A stretch of 64,000 bases of DNA from assembly GCF_002775205.1 (NCBI RefSeq), contig NC_036447.1, positions 31,557,245-31,621,244 on the forward strand, read 5' to 3'. Source of the stretch: Xiphophorus maculatus (Eukaryota; Chordata; Actinopteri; Cyprinodontiformes; Poeciliidae). Below the pieces are notes generated by a model. It worked only from the letters and a program-made list of their open reading frames with translations. It had not been told where the DNA came from and made no database searches. A program made the translations under genes and the position numbers. Shown in pieces: positions 22,981 to 34,080 of this stretch (position 1 is the stretch's first letter; each line of letters begins with the position of its first letter).

Positions 22981-23088
22981 AATATTACTAAAAAATGATC
23001 CAAAGTGTCCAAAAATACTTATCTTTTACAAAACATGACCTCAACACAAGATGATGTTTGTGTGAATTAAGAGTTTTATTTTCATGAC
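22981..23088 (+). repeat. Dispersed repeat, copy B
   Basis: Direct repeat of copy A (20354-20464). After the shared ATGAC the two copies diverge completely, because copy A switches to gpank1 exon sequence there. The following bases 23089-23719 are AT-rich spacer, with a TA-rich microsatellite at about 23336-23366. Confidence 0.75.
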
Positions 23089-23719
23089 ATCTTAAAACAG
23101 TAATAAAATACTTGCTGAAATAGCAACCCCACAAGCAAATTTAAAATGTTAAAGGAAGCAAAATTAACATAAAATGTTGGAAACAAAATCAACAAGAAAA
23201 ATAAATGCAATTTCCCTCCATTTGATCGTCTGCCCAGTTTCTCCAGTTCCTTAAGTTCCTTCTAGATTGTTCAATGTAGTGTTTTATTACAGTCACTAGA
23301 TGACATGCTTACTAAACAAATAACTTTTGTATGATGTATATATATATTTATATATATATATATATGTTCTGGGTGTAGTTGTAGCTCCATCAGATATGTT
23401 TATAAGTCATGTTTTCCAAGTCCAAGTTAAGTATAAAGATTCTAATGCCTGAAATAAAACATTTTCTCATTACATCTATGGAATCTAATTTACCTATAGC
23501 CCTCCATCACAATAGGTTTGAAATCTTGTACTGAACAATTTGTCCTTAGGCTTTAATTAGCACAAGAGGATCATTATTCTTCAATATTTTAATATTTACC
23601 AACAGTTATCTGTTAGGATTTTTGCATCTTAAATGTTTGAAAAACATTTTCTTGAACAACTGTTTCATTATAAAATGTTTATAAAATAAGTTGAGATAAA
23701 CTAGTTAGTCAGTGACTAG

Positions 23720-23725
23720 TTTATT
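23720..23725 (-). terminator. Candidate poly(A) signal of the Gag-zinc-finger gene
   Basis: AATAAA on the minus strand, 273 bp beyond the stop codon. It is a canonical hexamer in a suitable place; cleavage is not shown. Confidence 0.35.
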
Positions 23726-23997
23726 GCTTCAGAAAAGCAGAGCACCTTTCAATTATCAAGCTCTACATCAGTCAGTTCTTGTGTTTAGGATTACCTGTGG
23801 ACACACACTACGTTTATTGAAGACATGCTTCCAATACAATTTGGATTCTTGCACGTTCTCAAATAATATGACAGTGAATCCAACTACAGTCCTAAAAGTA
23901 TACCTACAAGCATGCAAAACTACTAATGTAATTTTCACAGGAAAATTAAAATGTTAATTTTAACATTTTAAAATTATCCTGCAATCCTGCAGATTGA

Positions 23998-26900
23998 TTA
24001 GATCATAGGGTGATATTTACTGATGTGTCTGTTTCTGTCCCCAGTTTGTGTAAAGGTTTGCCCACAGTGAGGGCAGGAAAAGGGTCTCTCTCCCGTGTGC
24101 GTTCTCATATGAACGTTCAGCTTGTCTTTGCTAATAAAGCGTTTGCTACAGCAGGTGCATGCGTACGGTTTATCCCCGGTGTGGTAGCGCTGGTGCATCT
24201 TCAGCTCTGTCAGGCGGCCGTACGTCCTGCCGCACTCTGGACACTCATAGCTGGGCCGCTCATCCATGTGCTGCCTGCTGTGGAGACGCAAGCCGCTGGA
24301 GGAGCTGAAGCTCTTGCTGCACTGCAGGCACTTGAAGGGTTTCTCCCCGGTGTGAATGAAGACGTGCAGCTTGAGACTGGCGGCCGAAGGGAAACCGTTA
24401 CCGCAGATGGAGCACAGGTGGGGCCTCTCGCCGGTATGGATACTTATGTGCCGCTCCAGCTTGTTCTTGTTCAGGAAGGTTTTGCCACAAAAGGGACAGG
24501 TCTGTGGCTGCTCTCCCTCGTGAGAGATCATGTGCTCAGTCAGTTCCACCAAAGTTGAGTAAGCCAGGTCACAGCGTGTGCATGAATAAGGCCTCTCTTT
24601 CTTAAACTTCCTGTGTTTGAGGCAGTGCTGCTCCAATTCCTCCTCCTGCTCGAAGGTCTCAATGCAGCAACTGCACTGGTACGGCCTTTCCAGAGTGTGC
24701 GTCCGAAGGTGATATTTGAAAGCTGTAAGCTTTAGAAAGACGTCGTTGCAGTGTGGACATCTGGATTCTCGTCTGTCGTGGACCTGTACGTGTCTCTTAT
24801 AATGAGACAGCTTCATGAAGTGTTTCTGACACAATGAACAGTAATACTGATCATGCTGGTGACTCTCCTCGTGTTTCTTCAGTGCATACTCCACTTTGAA
24901 CTTCTTCCCACAGGTACCACAAGGAAAAGACTTCCGATGAACCTGCATGTGGGTCTCGAGTTCCTCCGCACTGCCGAACCTCTCGTTGCATTTGGGACAC
25001 GTCCCACTGTTTTCCTTCACATGATCTTCGAGGTGTTTGTTGAGGTCTTCAGGGAAATAAAAGATTTGCTTGCAGTCAGGGCATGTGTAAAAGTCAGACT
25101 TTGCAGCTTTACGATGAGACATGATGTGCCTCTTCAAATGATACGAGCGGCCAAATTCTTTGCCGCAATCACCACAGATGAGGCTTCGAGGGCTGGGCTC
25201 AACCGCTTTGTGTAGTTTAAGATGCTTTTCTAGTGCACCCTTCTCTTTGAACTGCTTATTACATGCCAGGCAAAAAAGATCAATGTGAGCATGAGTCCTT
25301 TTGTGTATTTTTAGTTCTAGCCAGGTGGTGAAACTCTTCCCGCAGTGAGGGCAGATGTACTGCCCTAGACCATGCTGAATTCTCACATGACGTGTCATGT
25401 GATAGGACTGGCTGAACGTCTTGTTGCAGACGGGGCAACTGAAAGGTTTTTCCTTTGTGTGGGTCCTCATGTGTCTAGCAAGTTTGTTTGGGCCTTTGAA
25501 GCGCCTCCCAACACAAATGGGACAAGAATTGTCTCTAGTTTTCTTTAGTACAACTTTTTCAGAGTTAGTATCTGAGTTGACACCCTTAGTCAGGCAATGG
25601 CTCTCAGCAGCTTCACAAGCTTCTGCAGAAATATCGGATAATTCAGTTTCAGTTTTCACTTCAATGCATTGAGGTTGTTGTTGACTGCTTTCTCCCTCTG
25701 TTTGGGAAGACAGGTCTTTCTTGTGTGACTTCACATGATTACGAAGATCTTCATTGTTTAAGAAGATTTCGTTACAGTCAGGGCAGTAAAGGATTTGTGG
25801 CTTGTGCGTCTTCTTGTGTTTAAATAACTCTGCCAGGCTTTCCAGGCTTATCCCACAGGTGGGGCAAATATATGGGCCCGCAGCATGCTGGTTCCTCATG
25901 TGTCTGGTCATGTGGTAAGACTGACTGAATGTGAGATCGCAGAGAAGACATTTGAATGGTTTCTCACCAGTGTGTGTCCTCATGTGTCTGTTGAGCTTGT
26001 CCACTGTTTTGAAATACTTGTTGATGCAGATGGAACAGCAAAGGTCTTTTCCCTTAGTTGAAGGAGGGAAGAAGTCTTCATCTTTACTGTCATCATTGTC
26101 TTCGGCACAGCAACTTGACTGGTTGCTTTTTTCATCTTCCATCATCTGAGGTGATGAGGTGATAGCATTATCTAGTTCATCACAAGCCTGGGTTCTACCT
26201 TCACTACCACTATAACACATCATATCATTGCTGTGAGAGTTCTGATTTTTGATTTTGTCAGATTTTCTTTGGGCTTCAGTCACAAGTAGTTCTGACATGA
26301 CCTTTTTCTCACCAAGCCGGGGTCTTCCTCGTTTGCGCTTTTGTTGATGCTCAGTCACAAGATGTTCTAATGTAACCTTTTTCTCCCCAAGTCGAGGCCT
26401 TCCTCTTTTGAGCTTCTGTTGAGGTTCCGCCACAGGTGCCTTAAATTTAACCTTTTCTTCCCCGATCCGAGGTCTTCCTCTTTTGCGCTTAATTTGAACA
26501 GGAGTCTCTAAATCCTCTCCAATATCCACACTCACTTCATCAAAATCCAACTCCTGAGAACCACTTGAAGAAGGTTCTGCCTCTTTAGCAATAGTCAGAG
26601 CCTTGGCCAAGGTTAGACGGTCTTTCCTCATCAGAAGCTTCTCTCTGAGCTGCAGATTGTTTGTTTTCTCAATCAGCTGATCTAGTAGAAGTTTGTTCTT
26701 GTACCTTCCATACTGACAAAGCCTCAGCAGATTTTTTAGGGCTGTAACAAACTCATCTACAGTCTCTCCAGGCATCTGAACCCTTTGGTGGAACTTAAGG
26801 CGGTGCGCCTGAGTGGAATAATCAGAGCTAAAATGAGCAGTGAGTTCTGAAATAGCAATAGCATACGTAGCCTGATTCCTGATCAGAGTTGAATAGACGT

Positions 26901-27168
26901 TCTGTCCCTCTTGGCCCAGGAAACTTCGTAAAAGCACCAGCTTACTGGAGTCCTCCATATCTCTATCACCAAATGCTTTTTCACTGAATGCTTGAGCGTA
27001 GTGTTCAAAAGCTTTAAGCCATTTTGGCCAGGGCATGGTGAGTTCTCCTGGGACCAGAGAGAAAGGTGGCGGTGGGGGCAGGATTAAGAACAAAGGTTCT
27101 GGGCGTGGCTCTGAAGAAACTTCTTCCTTCACATCCGCCAAAGCTAACTCTGCAGTAATGTCACACAT
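23998..27168 (-). CDS. Gag-like/AT-hook/22-finger C2H2 protein, 1056 aa, single exon
   Basis: One uninterrupted frame. Residues about 45-197 resemble a Ty3/gypsy-type Gag capsid region: MPWPKWLKAFEHYAQA, LVLLRSFLGQEGQNVYSTL, HFSSDYSTQAHRLKFHQR, MPGETVDEFVTALKNLLRLC, DQLIEKTNNLQLREKLL, then LTLAKALTIAKEAE. Residues about 227-295 carry three AT-hooks (KRKRGRPRIGEEKV, KLKRGRPRLGEKKV, KRKRGRPRLGEKKV), which bind the minor groove of AT-rich DNA. An acidic serine-rich stretch (about 340-370) leads into 22 C2H2 fingers (about 377-1053), several joined by TGEKP-type linkers. The Gag zinc knuckle, protease and polymerase are absent. The inferred role is a nuclear DNA-binding regulator able to self-associate through the capsid-like part. 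ATG at 27168 begins MCDITAELAL. I do not recognise a named orthologue. A family with the same architecture may exist in other fish. Confidence 0.9.
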   Translation of the reverse strand: MCDITAELALADVKEEVSSEPRPEPLFLILPPPPPFSLVPGELTMPWPKWLKAFEHYAQAFSEKAFGDRDMEDSSKLVLLRSFLGQEGQNVYSTLIRNQATYAIAISELTAHFSSDYSTQAHRLKFHQRVQMPGETVDEFVTALKNLLRLCQYGRYKNKLLLDQLIEKTNNLQLREKLLMRKDRLTLAKALTIAKEAEPSSSGSQELDFDEVSVDIGEDLETPVQIKRKRGRPRIGEEKVKFKAPVAEPQQKLKRGRPRLGEKKVTLEHLVTEHQQKRKRGRPRLGEKKVMSELLVTEAQRKSDKIKNQNSHSNDMMCYSGSEGRTQACDELDNAITSSPQMMEDEKSNQSSCCAEDNDDSKDEDFFPPSTKGKDLCCSICINKYFKTVDKLNRHMRTHTGEKPFKCLLCDLTFSQSYHMTRHMRNQHAAGPYICPTCGISLESLAELFKHKKTHKPQILYCPDCNEIFLNNEDLRNHVKSHKKDLSSQTEGESSQQQPQCIEVKTETELSDISAEACEAAESHCLTKGVNSDTNSEKVVLKKTRDNSCPICVGRRFKGPNKLARHMRTHTKEKPFSCPVCNKTFSQSYHMTRHVRIQHGLGQYICPHCGKSFTTWLELKIHKRTHAHIDLFCLACNKQFKEKGALEKHLKLHKAVEPSPRSLICGDCGKEFGRSYHLKRHIMSHRKAAKSDFYTCPDCKQIFYFPEDLNKHLEDHVKENSGTCPKCNERFGSAEELETHMQVHRKSFPCGTCGKKFKVEYALKKHEESHQHDQYYCSLCQKHFMKLSHYKRHVQVHDRRESRCPHCNDVFLKLTAFKYHLRTHTLERPYQCSCCIETFEQEEELEQHCLKHRKFKKERPYSCTRCDLAYSTLVELTEHMISHEGEQPQTCPFCGKTFLNKNKLERHISIHTGERPHLCSICGNGFPSAASLKLHVFIHTGEKPFKCLQCSKSFSSSSGLRLHSRQHMDERPSYECPECGRTYGRLTELKMHQRYHTGDKPYACTCCSKRFISKDKLNVHMRTHTGERPFSCPHCGQTFTQTGDRNRHISKYHPMI

Positions 27169-27281
27169 TATGGGTTTTGCATGAAGGAGCTGATTGAAGC
27201 TCCTATCTAAACTTTGATGAATGAAGACGTCACCTTCCTTAGTCTGTCTTCAAACTTCTGCTGTTTCACCAGTCTTCTGAA
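27169..27281 (-). other. Probable 5' UTR portion with splice acceptor
   Basis: On the minus strand a pyrimidine-rich TTTATTTTACAG precedes 27281, with no in-frame upstream ATG extension. This suggests a non-coding first exon further upstream, joined here. It is predicted from sequence only. Confidence 0.45.
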
Positions 27282-27671
27282 CTGTAAAATAAACAAACAT
27301 AATGTAGTTAGGTTGTGTGTTTTTCTAACATTAAAAAGATCAGATTAAATTTTGAACTAACTTTAATATGCTAAAACTCAACAAAATTACATACACTTAA
27401 ACTCAAGGGGAAGGGTAAACCACATCAGTCCATCAAAGAAACATACAGGACAAATAAGAATGTACACATGTGCACATACACTAACAAACAATAGTGAATT
27501 CTGAAATTCTAATACGCCTAACGCACGACTTATGTCTGTGTTTGGGAGAGAACCAAACACTGCTCTCTATGGAGCAGTAGAGACGGAGAGTTTTGAGATT
27601 TGAAGCCAGGACCTTTTTTATTGTGCTACATTACTCTACCATGCAGCACCATGTGCATGAAAAAAAGTCTA

Positions 27672-27672
<1 letters not shown>

Positions 27673-27705
<33 letters not shown>
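27673..27705. repeat. AT dinucleotide microsatellite
   Basis: A pure AT run of about 33 bp inside the predicted first intron of the zinc-finger gene. Confidence 0.9.
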
Positions 27706-27709
<4 letters not shown>

Positions 27710-27799
27710 GTCTGTGTCTAACAAATGTAAGGAATAGACATAGAAACAGAAGTAGAGCGTCATGGATTAATACAGGTATTTTGACCTTAATGAAATCAA

Positions 27800-29890
27800 T
27801 AGATGCAGCCCTTAAAAAGGCCCTGAAATCAAAATTAATTCATGGCAAAAAATATTTGTTACTTTAAGAAACAAAGAAGTGAAAGCACTTCAAAAGGCAA
27901 AAGCTAACTGTTTTTATTTATATTATTAGAAAGGCCAGATGTGTTTCTAAAATTTTGTGGGAGCAACACAAGAAACCAACAGGCACACATTTTAAATTCT
28001 CAAACGGTTAAAACTTCAAGTGGTAGGAAAACTGCTATAGGACCCTGGTGAAATGGTAGAGGCCTTGAACAGTTATTTTCTGCATTCAGTATTGTTAATT
28101 GCTCATAGTTTCACTCTTGTTCTGTTTAATCCTATACCTATTAAAAATGATCTACCCATTTTTTTTCCCTAAAAGAAATCTAGAGTGCTAAAAGTACCGG
28201 TAATGGATTTGCTTCAGTTAAAGATGTATATATGATATGTCCTCTCAGATGCCCAAAGTTCTGAGCTTTGAGCAATAATAAGTACCCATTACTCTTTAAG
28301 TTGATAAATTCTTCAATTTTGAGTGGTACCGTTCCCATTGCATGAAAATCGGCAATTATTACACCCATCTTTAAATCTGGTAAGACCATAGATATTCAAA
28401 ATTACAGACCCATATCGGTCCTACCCACAATTTCAAAAGTAGCTACAAAATGGATATCTTAATAATAGCCCATTTTCCTTACATATGATGTATTTTGGCT
28501 TTCATCCCAAACATTCATAACGGCTACATAGAGAAAATTAGAACATCTTCAAATACAGGTAGTATTGTTGGGGTTTTGTTTTTAAGATTTAAGGAGATTT
28601 ACTGTGTCAAATGATTTACATTTGACACAGTAAATCATAAAGTCCTTATTTCTGCATTATCAAAATTTAGCTTTTCACCGACCACAATTAAATTGATTAG
28701 TTTTTATCTGACAGACTGAACATAATACATTTAAGTAATTACCTAGCTAGATACTTATAACTGCAAACTCACTTAATAGGGGCCCACATAGGTCAATACT
28801 TGGACCACTGTTATGCAGCTTAATCTTTAATGAACTCCCATCAGCTTGTGACAGTGTAGATATCCAATTGTATGCCAATGTTACTGTCATCTATGTACAT
28901 AGTAAAAATAAAAACAAATTGCTTGGAGACTTACTGATGCTATGCTTCAGCATGCCCGTCTTCAATTAAATGTTTCTAAAACAGTTAGCATGTATTTTAC
29001 TGAAAGACCACAAATTACACCTGACCCAGACATGCAGAGAGAAGATCACATTGGTCAAACAATTTAAATATTTTGGGATTGTCTTTGATACTAATTTAAA
29101 ATTAAAATCTTATGTTAAGAAAATAACAAAAACAGTTAAGTTTAATTTAGCATATTTTAGGTACATGTGCAAGATACGGTTTAACTAACTTGGTTACAAA
29201 AATATTCATGAATGCACTGATTCAAGCTAGGAGCAGGATGACCCATTTACTACAGCCTATTGAGGTACTTTATAAACAGACATTTAAAATCTTAGATTAA
29301 AAAGCCTGTAGGATACCATCATTGCAATATTTTAACGAAACATAATTTGTTGAGTTGGGAAAATATGACCATATTTGCACATCTCCGTTTGGTCTTTTTT
29401 TGTGTGTATGGTCTTGCACCTCCTTCATTTGAAGAGCTTGTCACATCGTTGTCTGTGAGGACCATCAGAGCTTTGCTGTACTTCTTAGACAGAGTACATT
29501 TGGTCAGAACTCATTTTGAGTGAGAGCTTTTCACGACTGGAATTAAATACCAAACAGTCTTTAAAATCATTTGCTACTAAAGAATGGCTCTTGGGTAAAC
29601 AAATGTGCAGGCACTGATCATCTGACTCATTTTTATTTTATTTGTTTTAATGTATTGTTGAACTTTTGTGCTTTATGGCTTTTTAATTATGTAACTTGAT
29701 ATAGTCATTTAGATAAAAATGCTTTTAATTTATCATTATTATTCTCCTGTTTTGGAAGAAACTTGTTGTCTGTATTGCATTGTAATATTTATATTGATTG
29801 TAGCTTGAGGGAGTACAGATGAAAACTAGTCTTTTTGGCTAACTGTGGCATATTATGTTATGTACATTGTCCCTTTTGAAATAAAAAACA
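27800..29890 (+). mobile_element. Decayed non-LTR retrotransposon (LINE), 3' half
   Basis: Plus-strand fragments of a reverse transcriptase survive in order: IITPIFKSG...NYRPISVLPTISK (about 28345-28435), FDTVNHKVL (about 28620-28650), LGPLL-NELPSACD (about 28800-28850), then FKYFGIVFD-NLKLKSYVKKI (about 29070-29130). The 3' end near 29880 has AATAAA. Frameshifts and stops make it dead. The left boundary is approximate, and it has a perfect hairpin at 28597-28635. Confidence 0.75.
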
Positions 29891-30409
29891 ACATCGCATG
29901 CCGAAGAGATTATGAGGTCAACTGAATCAGGTAAAGTAAATACAATTAAAACATGAAGGACAGGCTGCCATGGAGACCAGAGCTAACATTTGGATTAAAC
30001 AAGGACCTATCAAAATGTATTTATTTCTCTAAAAAAAAAGACAATATTCGCTTCGATTTTGATTAGAGATTAACAGTTATCACGTATTGTTTTGACTAAC
30101 GTCAATAATGGCATTCATTTTAAAACTAACTTCATCTATTGCCATCTTTAAAAGCCACATTTCTTTAAACGTGATTCAGATGGAGCACAAAACGATGGTT
30201 CCTCCAGGTTTAAGTCATATCCTATAATTCTTGCGAGTAGATCAGTTCCATGTTTTAAACAGTTGTAAAATGAATGAAGCAAGCACACCCAATATACCCC
30301 TCCTACATCCCTTTTCCCCTTTATAAAGGCTGTCTTCTATCTCCTACAGGACCGACAGCACATAACAAAGGTGCAAATATATAATGAAAAAATGAGCAGG
30401 ACAAAACGT

Positions 30410-30745
30410 TGACGAGACGGAGCACAGGAAAACTCACAACACCACAAAGAGGGGGTAAAGGGATGCCACAACTCACGACGTGTTCAGACCTCCACACACA
30501 CACACTTGGATCGCTTCAGCTCCGAGCGGCTGCCGTTAGTTAGAGTTCGTAGCTGTTCCTGCGCTGCAGATTTTAATCAGTCGACAGCAATACTGCGGTG
30601 TTAGGTCGATAAGCGGAGCTGGAAAGCAGCTAAATTAGAGGCAAACGTAAAAACAAGCCCGTTATTATCCCAATACTGTTTCCGGGGACCAAGCAAGCTC
30701 TCAGAACAGCTTCCTCTCACATGTCAGCGCCCTACAGCGACGCCT
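30410..30745 (-). promoter_or_regulatory. CpG-rich candidate promoter of the zinc-finger gene
   Basis: CpG is much denser here than in the surrounding AT-rich DNA. The stretch lies upstream of the minus-strand zinc-finger gene and its predicted splice acceptor at 27281. A CA run sits at about 30494-30506. There is no transcript evidence. Confidence 0.4.
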
Positions 30746-30867
30746 GGTGTCAAGGAGCCACAGGACAGCAAACAGTAAACTGAAAAAAGTTATTAAAAAA
30801 CCTTCAGATAAATTCAGGTCTTGTGACAATGGCGTCAGTGCATTATTACATATATGATATAGACATG

Positions 30868-30901
30868 TAATAATAATAATAATAAAATAATAATAATACA
30901 T
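30868..30901. repeat. TAA trinucleotide microsatellite
   Basis: About ten TAA units with one interruption. Confidence 0.9.
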
Positions 30902-33689
30902 TATTTAATATTCCTTTTAAACTGAAAAACTAGATTTTTTGTCTATCTGTATTCAAAATTTCTGTATCCAAAATTCAAAATGACTAGAAATATAAATATA
31001 GTAAGCTAAATAGAAAGGGAATTTTTTAAATTGTAATCGTTTTATACCTCAGAGTAAAAAAAGAGTACAGAATTTTGTTACAAAATACCTTTTGTAAGGT
31101 ATTCTTCTAACAAAAAAAAAAAAATCAAAAACAAACATAAAAGTCTTTTTTTTAAGTCATATTTTTACATGATTTCAAAATGTCTCCCAGATTGTTAAAG
31201 GCAGTGATGTCTTGGGGCGAAGCATATTCTAATTAAGGTGTAGATTATTACACCAGAATAAATGCCCAGAAAAAAAGTGCATCTTTGCTTCTGATTTTCA
31301 ATTTTTGTCATTTAAATATGAAGAGAGAAACAAATTTCTACTAATTTGTTTCTCAACACAAAAATTAAATTTAAAGATTTTGATTTTAAAATATCTAGAA
31401 TACTGTGTTTTTGTTTACTGGTTTTTGATGTGAAAGTCTAATCACCAAAACATACACCCACCCAGTGTCAAGGTTTCGCAGTGAAAAGTTGTGCAAAATT
31501 CAACCTATGATTTGAACAAATATATTCCATGGGACCAATGCAGAGGGTGTACCTGGAATGATGATAGAGCTAAGTAAACAAAGTCAGAGGCTGACCCAAA
31601 TTTATCTTGCCATCACACATTTTGTAAATGATTATAAATGAGGTTAAAAATAATCTCTAAAACTCATTGCTAGTAAACTGCAGCATATTCCATGCTTAAG
31701 CCAAGGGAGGAAATCCCATTTCATTATTAGAGGGGACTCTGAACAGGGACATTTTTTAAGAGCAAATTTAGGGGGTCAGCAGTGAAATATACAGTGAAAT
31801 ATAACGTAAAATGTGGTTTAAAAAGTTTTTAATGTGTTCAAGCTGCAAGACCAAAAATGTCTAGTAATGCTCAAACATGTGTTTTTCTCAGTAAGCAAAC
31901 TATAGAGACCCATAAAGATCAAACTAAAATTTAAATGCTTATGAGCTTGGTTCAGTGGCACAGAACCTCTGGTACACCTTTATAAAAAAATTAAGGCTGT
32001 AAATAAAAAGAAGTTGTAATGAGTAACTCCACTTGATAAAATTCCTCATAAATATTAATTTTGTTGCAGTGGCTCTCATGCAAGTTATGTGTTATTTAAA
32101 TCATAACTTAAGTTGCTTTACGCTTAAATCTTTTTTGGTTTTGCCATGTCCTCGATGGCTGAGAATCTATGAGTAGAAATAATGAAGATCTGGGAAGTAT
32201 AATTTAAACTTAATGCTCAAAACACCACAGTTTGTATAGAAAAATATTCAGATTTGTGTGTGTGGTTTTAGAGACTCTATGTTGAAGATGGTAAGAAATA
32301 AAAGCATACATTTTTGTTTTTCTCTCTCTCTCTGCTCTCAGCTCCCACTCACTGAGCTGTCAGCTAGTTGTAGTACTTAGTCCCTCCCGCTTCAAACTCT
32401 TCTCATAAAAGAGCTAAATATAATTGAGATATTTGCTACAAAAAAGACAAAAACAAAAAGGTTTAAGTCTATCAAAGCAATGCAGCCAGTTTCTAGACAA
32501 TTCTGAACCACCCTGAGCTTTCTGCCCATGGCTTAAGCACCTACAGATCTTTGCAAAAGTTGTCACTAATTGTTGAGGACACCACCTCCACTCTCCCGGC
32601 TTTCAGGCTCCCATCCTTCACCGACTTCCACCACCAGTGTCGGGTCCCGGGGTATGACATTCCTAACCTACATCGGGAATGCTCATCCGAGCTTATTGCA
32701 ATTCACAGCTCAATGTTGTCAGCCGGGGCCCGAGTGCCAAATAACTTTAAATTCATGCATGTCAATAAACCTTTTTAATCGCTGTTCTTTTTTCTGTCTG
32801 AGTCTCTCCAGATTGAAAAAGCTTTTACCAATTTTAACAAGTTAGAATGTGTGACATCTGCCAGAATAATGTCGTCTCTGAGTGCTCTCCCTTTGTTTGC
32901 ACTTATACTCAGGGGTTTAATCAGTGTCAATAGGCCGTCATGCTAATCAGTAATTTAAATGTCAGGTGTTTTCCTGTCTATGTTTAGGGGCAAAGTTGCT
33001 GAAATTAATTTGTGAGGGATTAACTCTGCCTGAGCAGATTAGATCCTTGTTACCCACTTCATGTTTGATCAGTGGACAAACTTCTCCTCCTGTTCCAAGT
33101 CAGTCCAGCTCAGACACAGCAGAAAACCATGTACATTGTTTCCATAATCAGTTTTATTGGATAGTAGGATTTCTTATTATCTGCCTCTCTGTTGCATAAC
33201 TGAGTGCCATTTGGAAGTAAAAATGCAGGCATATTTAAGTATTATGCATTTCTCTTGAATATACTAAAAGAGATTGCAAATGTTTGAAAAATTTAAGATT
33301 TGGCTTCAGTTGCACAGAAAAATATCTAATTTACAGATACAATCTGACAATCACATCTACTTATTGGCATCAATGCCATACTGCCATGAGTTGAAGGATT
33401 CTGTTTTCATCTTGTGGTTTTGTTCTATTCCACCCACAGTCTAATTTGCTCTTTGGTATTAGTGTGTGTGTGTGCATGGTTATTTTTTTGTGTTGCACTC
33501 ATTGGCACTTAGATGTTTAGTCATGGTCAGTTTAGTTATGGCCTATACCTGATCCTTGTGTGTTATGTCATCTCTTCATCTCCAGACAATGCTCCATCAA
33601 AGCTCTTCCATATTTATTTAATCAGTTTCACTTACTCCCATTGCAGCAGAACCCCTGATTCATTGATAGCCAGTTTTCCATTCCTCTTT
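30902..33689. other. Spacer, nothing recognised
   Basis: AT-rich non-coding sequence. The open frames near 32551-32845 have no family resemblance I can name and no splice context. Confidence 0.4.
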
Positions 33690-34080
33690 CCTTTCATTAA
33701 AGGAAAGTGGTTCAACACCAATACAAGACAGCCATGACCTGGAAGCTGCTCCAACACCATGGCCATCATCCATAGTCCAGCAAATTCTACATTGGGTTTA
33801 TTGAGGCACAGTGTTTTTCTGGTACACTGCACAAAGTGGATGGAACTCTACTTCACCTCAGTACAGCTAGATAATGGGAACTTTGGCACAATTTGGTGTC
33901 TAACAGGACAATAATCCCAAACACACACCCCAAACTGGTTTGAAGAGCAACACCTGTCACCTCTATTAAGGCTTCAAAGCAGCAACTCTTCATCTCCACC
34001 ACTTATTGCTGTTTCTTTTTCCAAATCAACTATGTGGGTGGAAGATGCCTGCAGTCAAACTTCCAGTTTGTCCAGTTGGA
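33690..34080 (+). mobile_element. Tc1-like transposase relic
   Basis: Around 33900-33950 the plus strand reads QDNNPKHTPNWFEE, matching the catalytic-region QDNDPKHT signature of Tc1 transposases. Flanks are decayed and boundaries approximate. Confidence 0.55.

Noticed and set aside
24010-24558. 182-codon plus-strand open frame
   Set aside because: It is the antisense of the zinc-finger exon; repeated finger codons commonly leave long open antisense frames.
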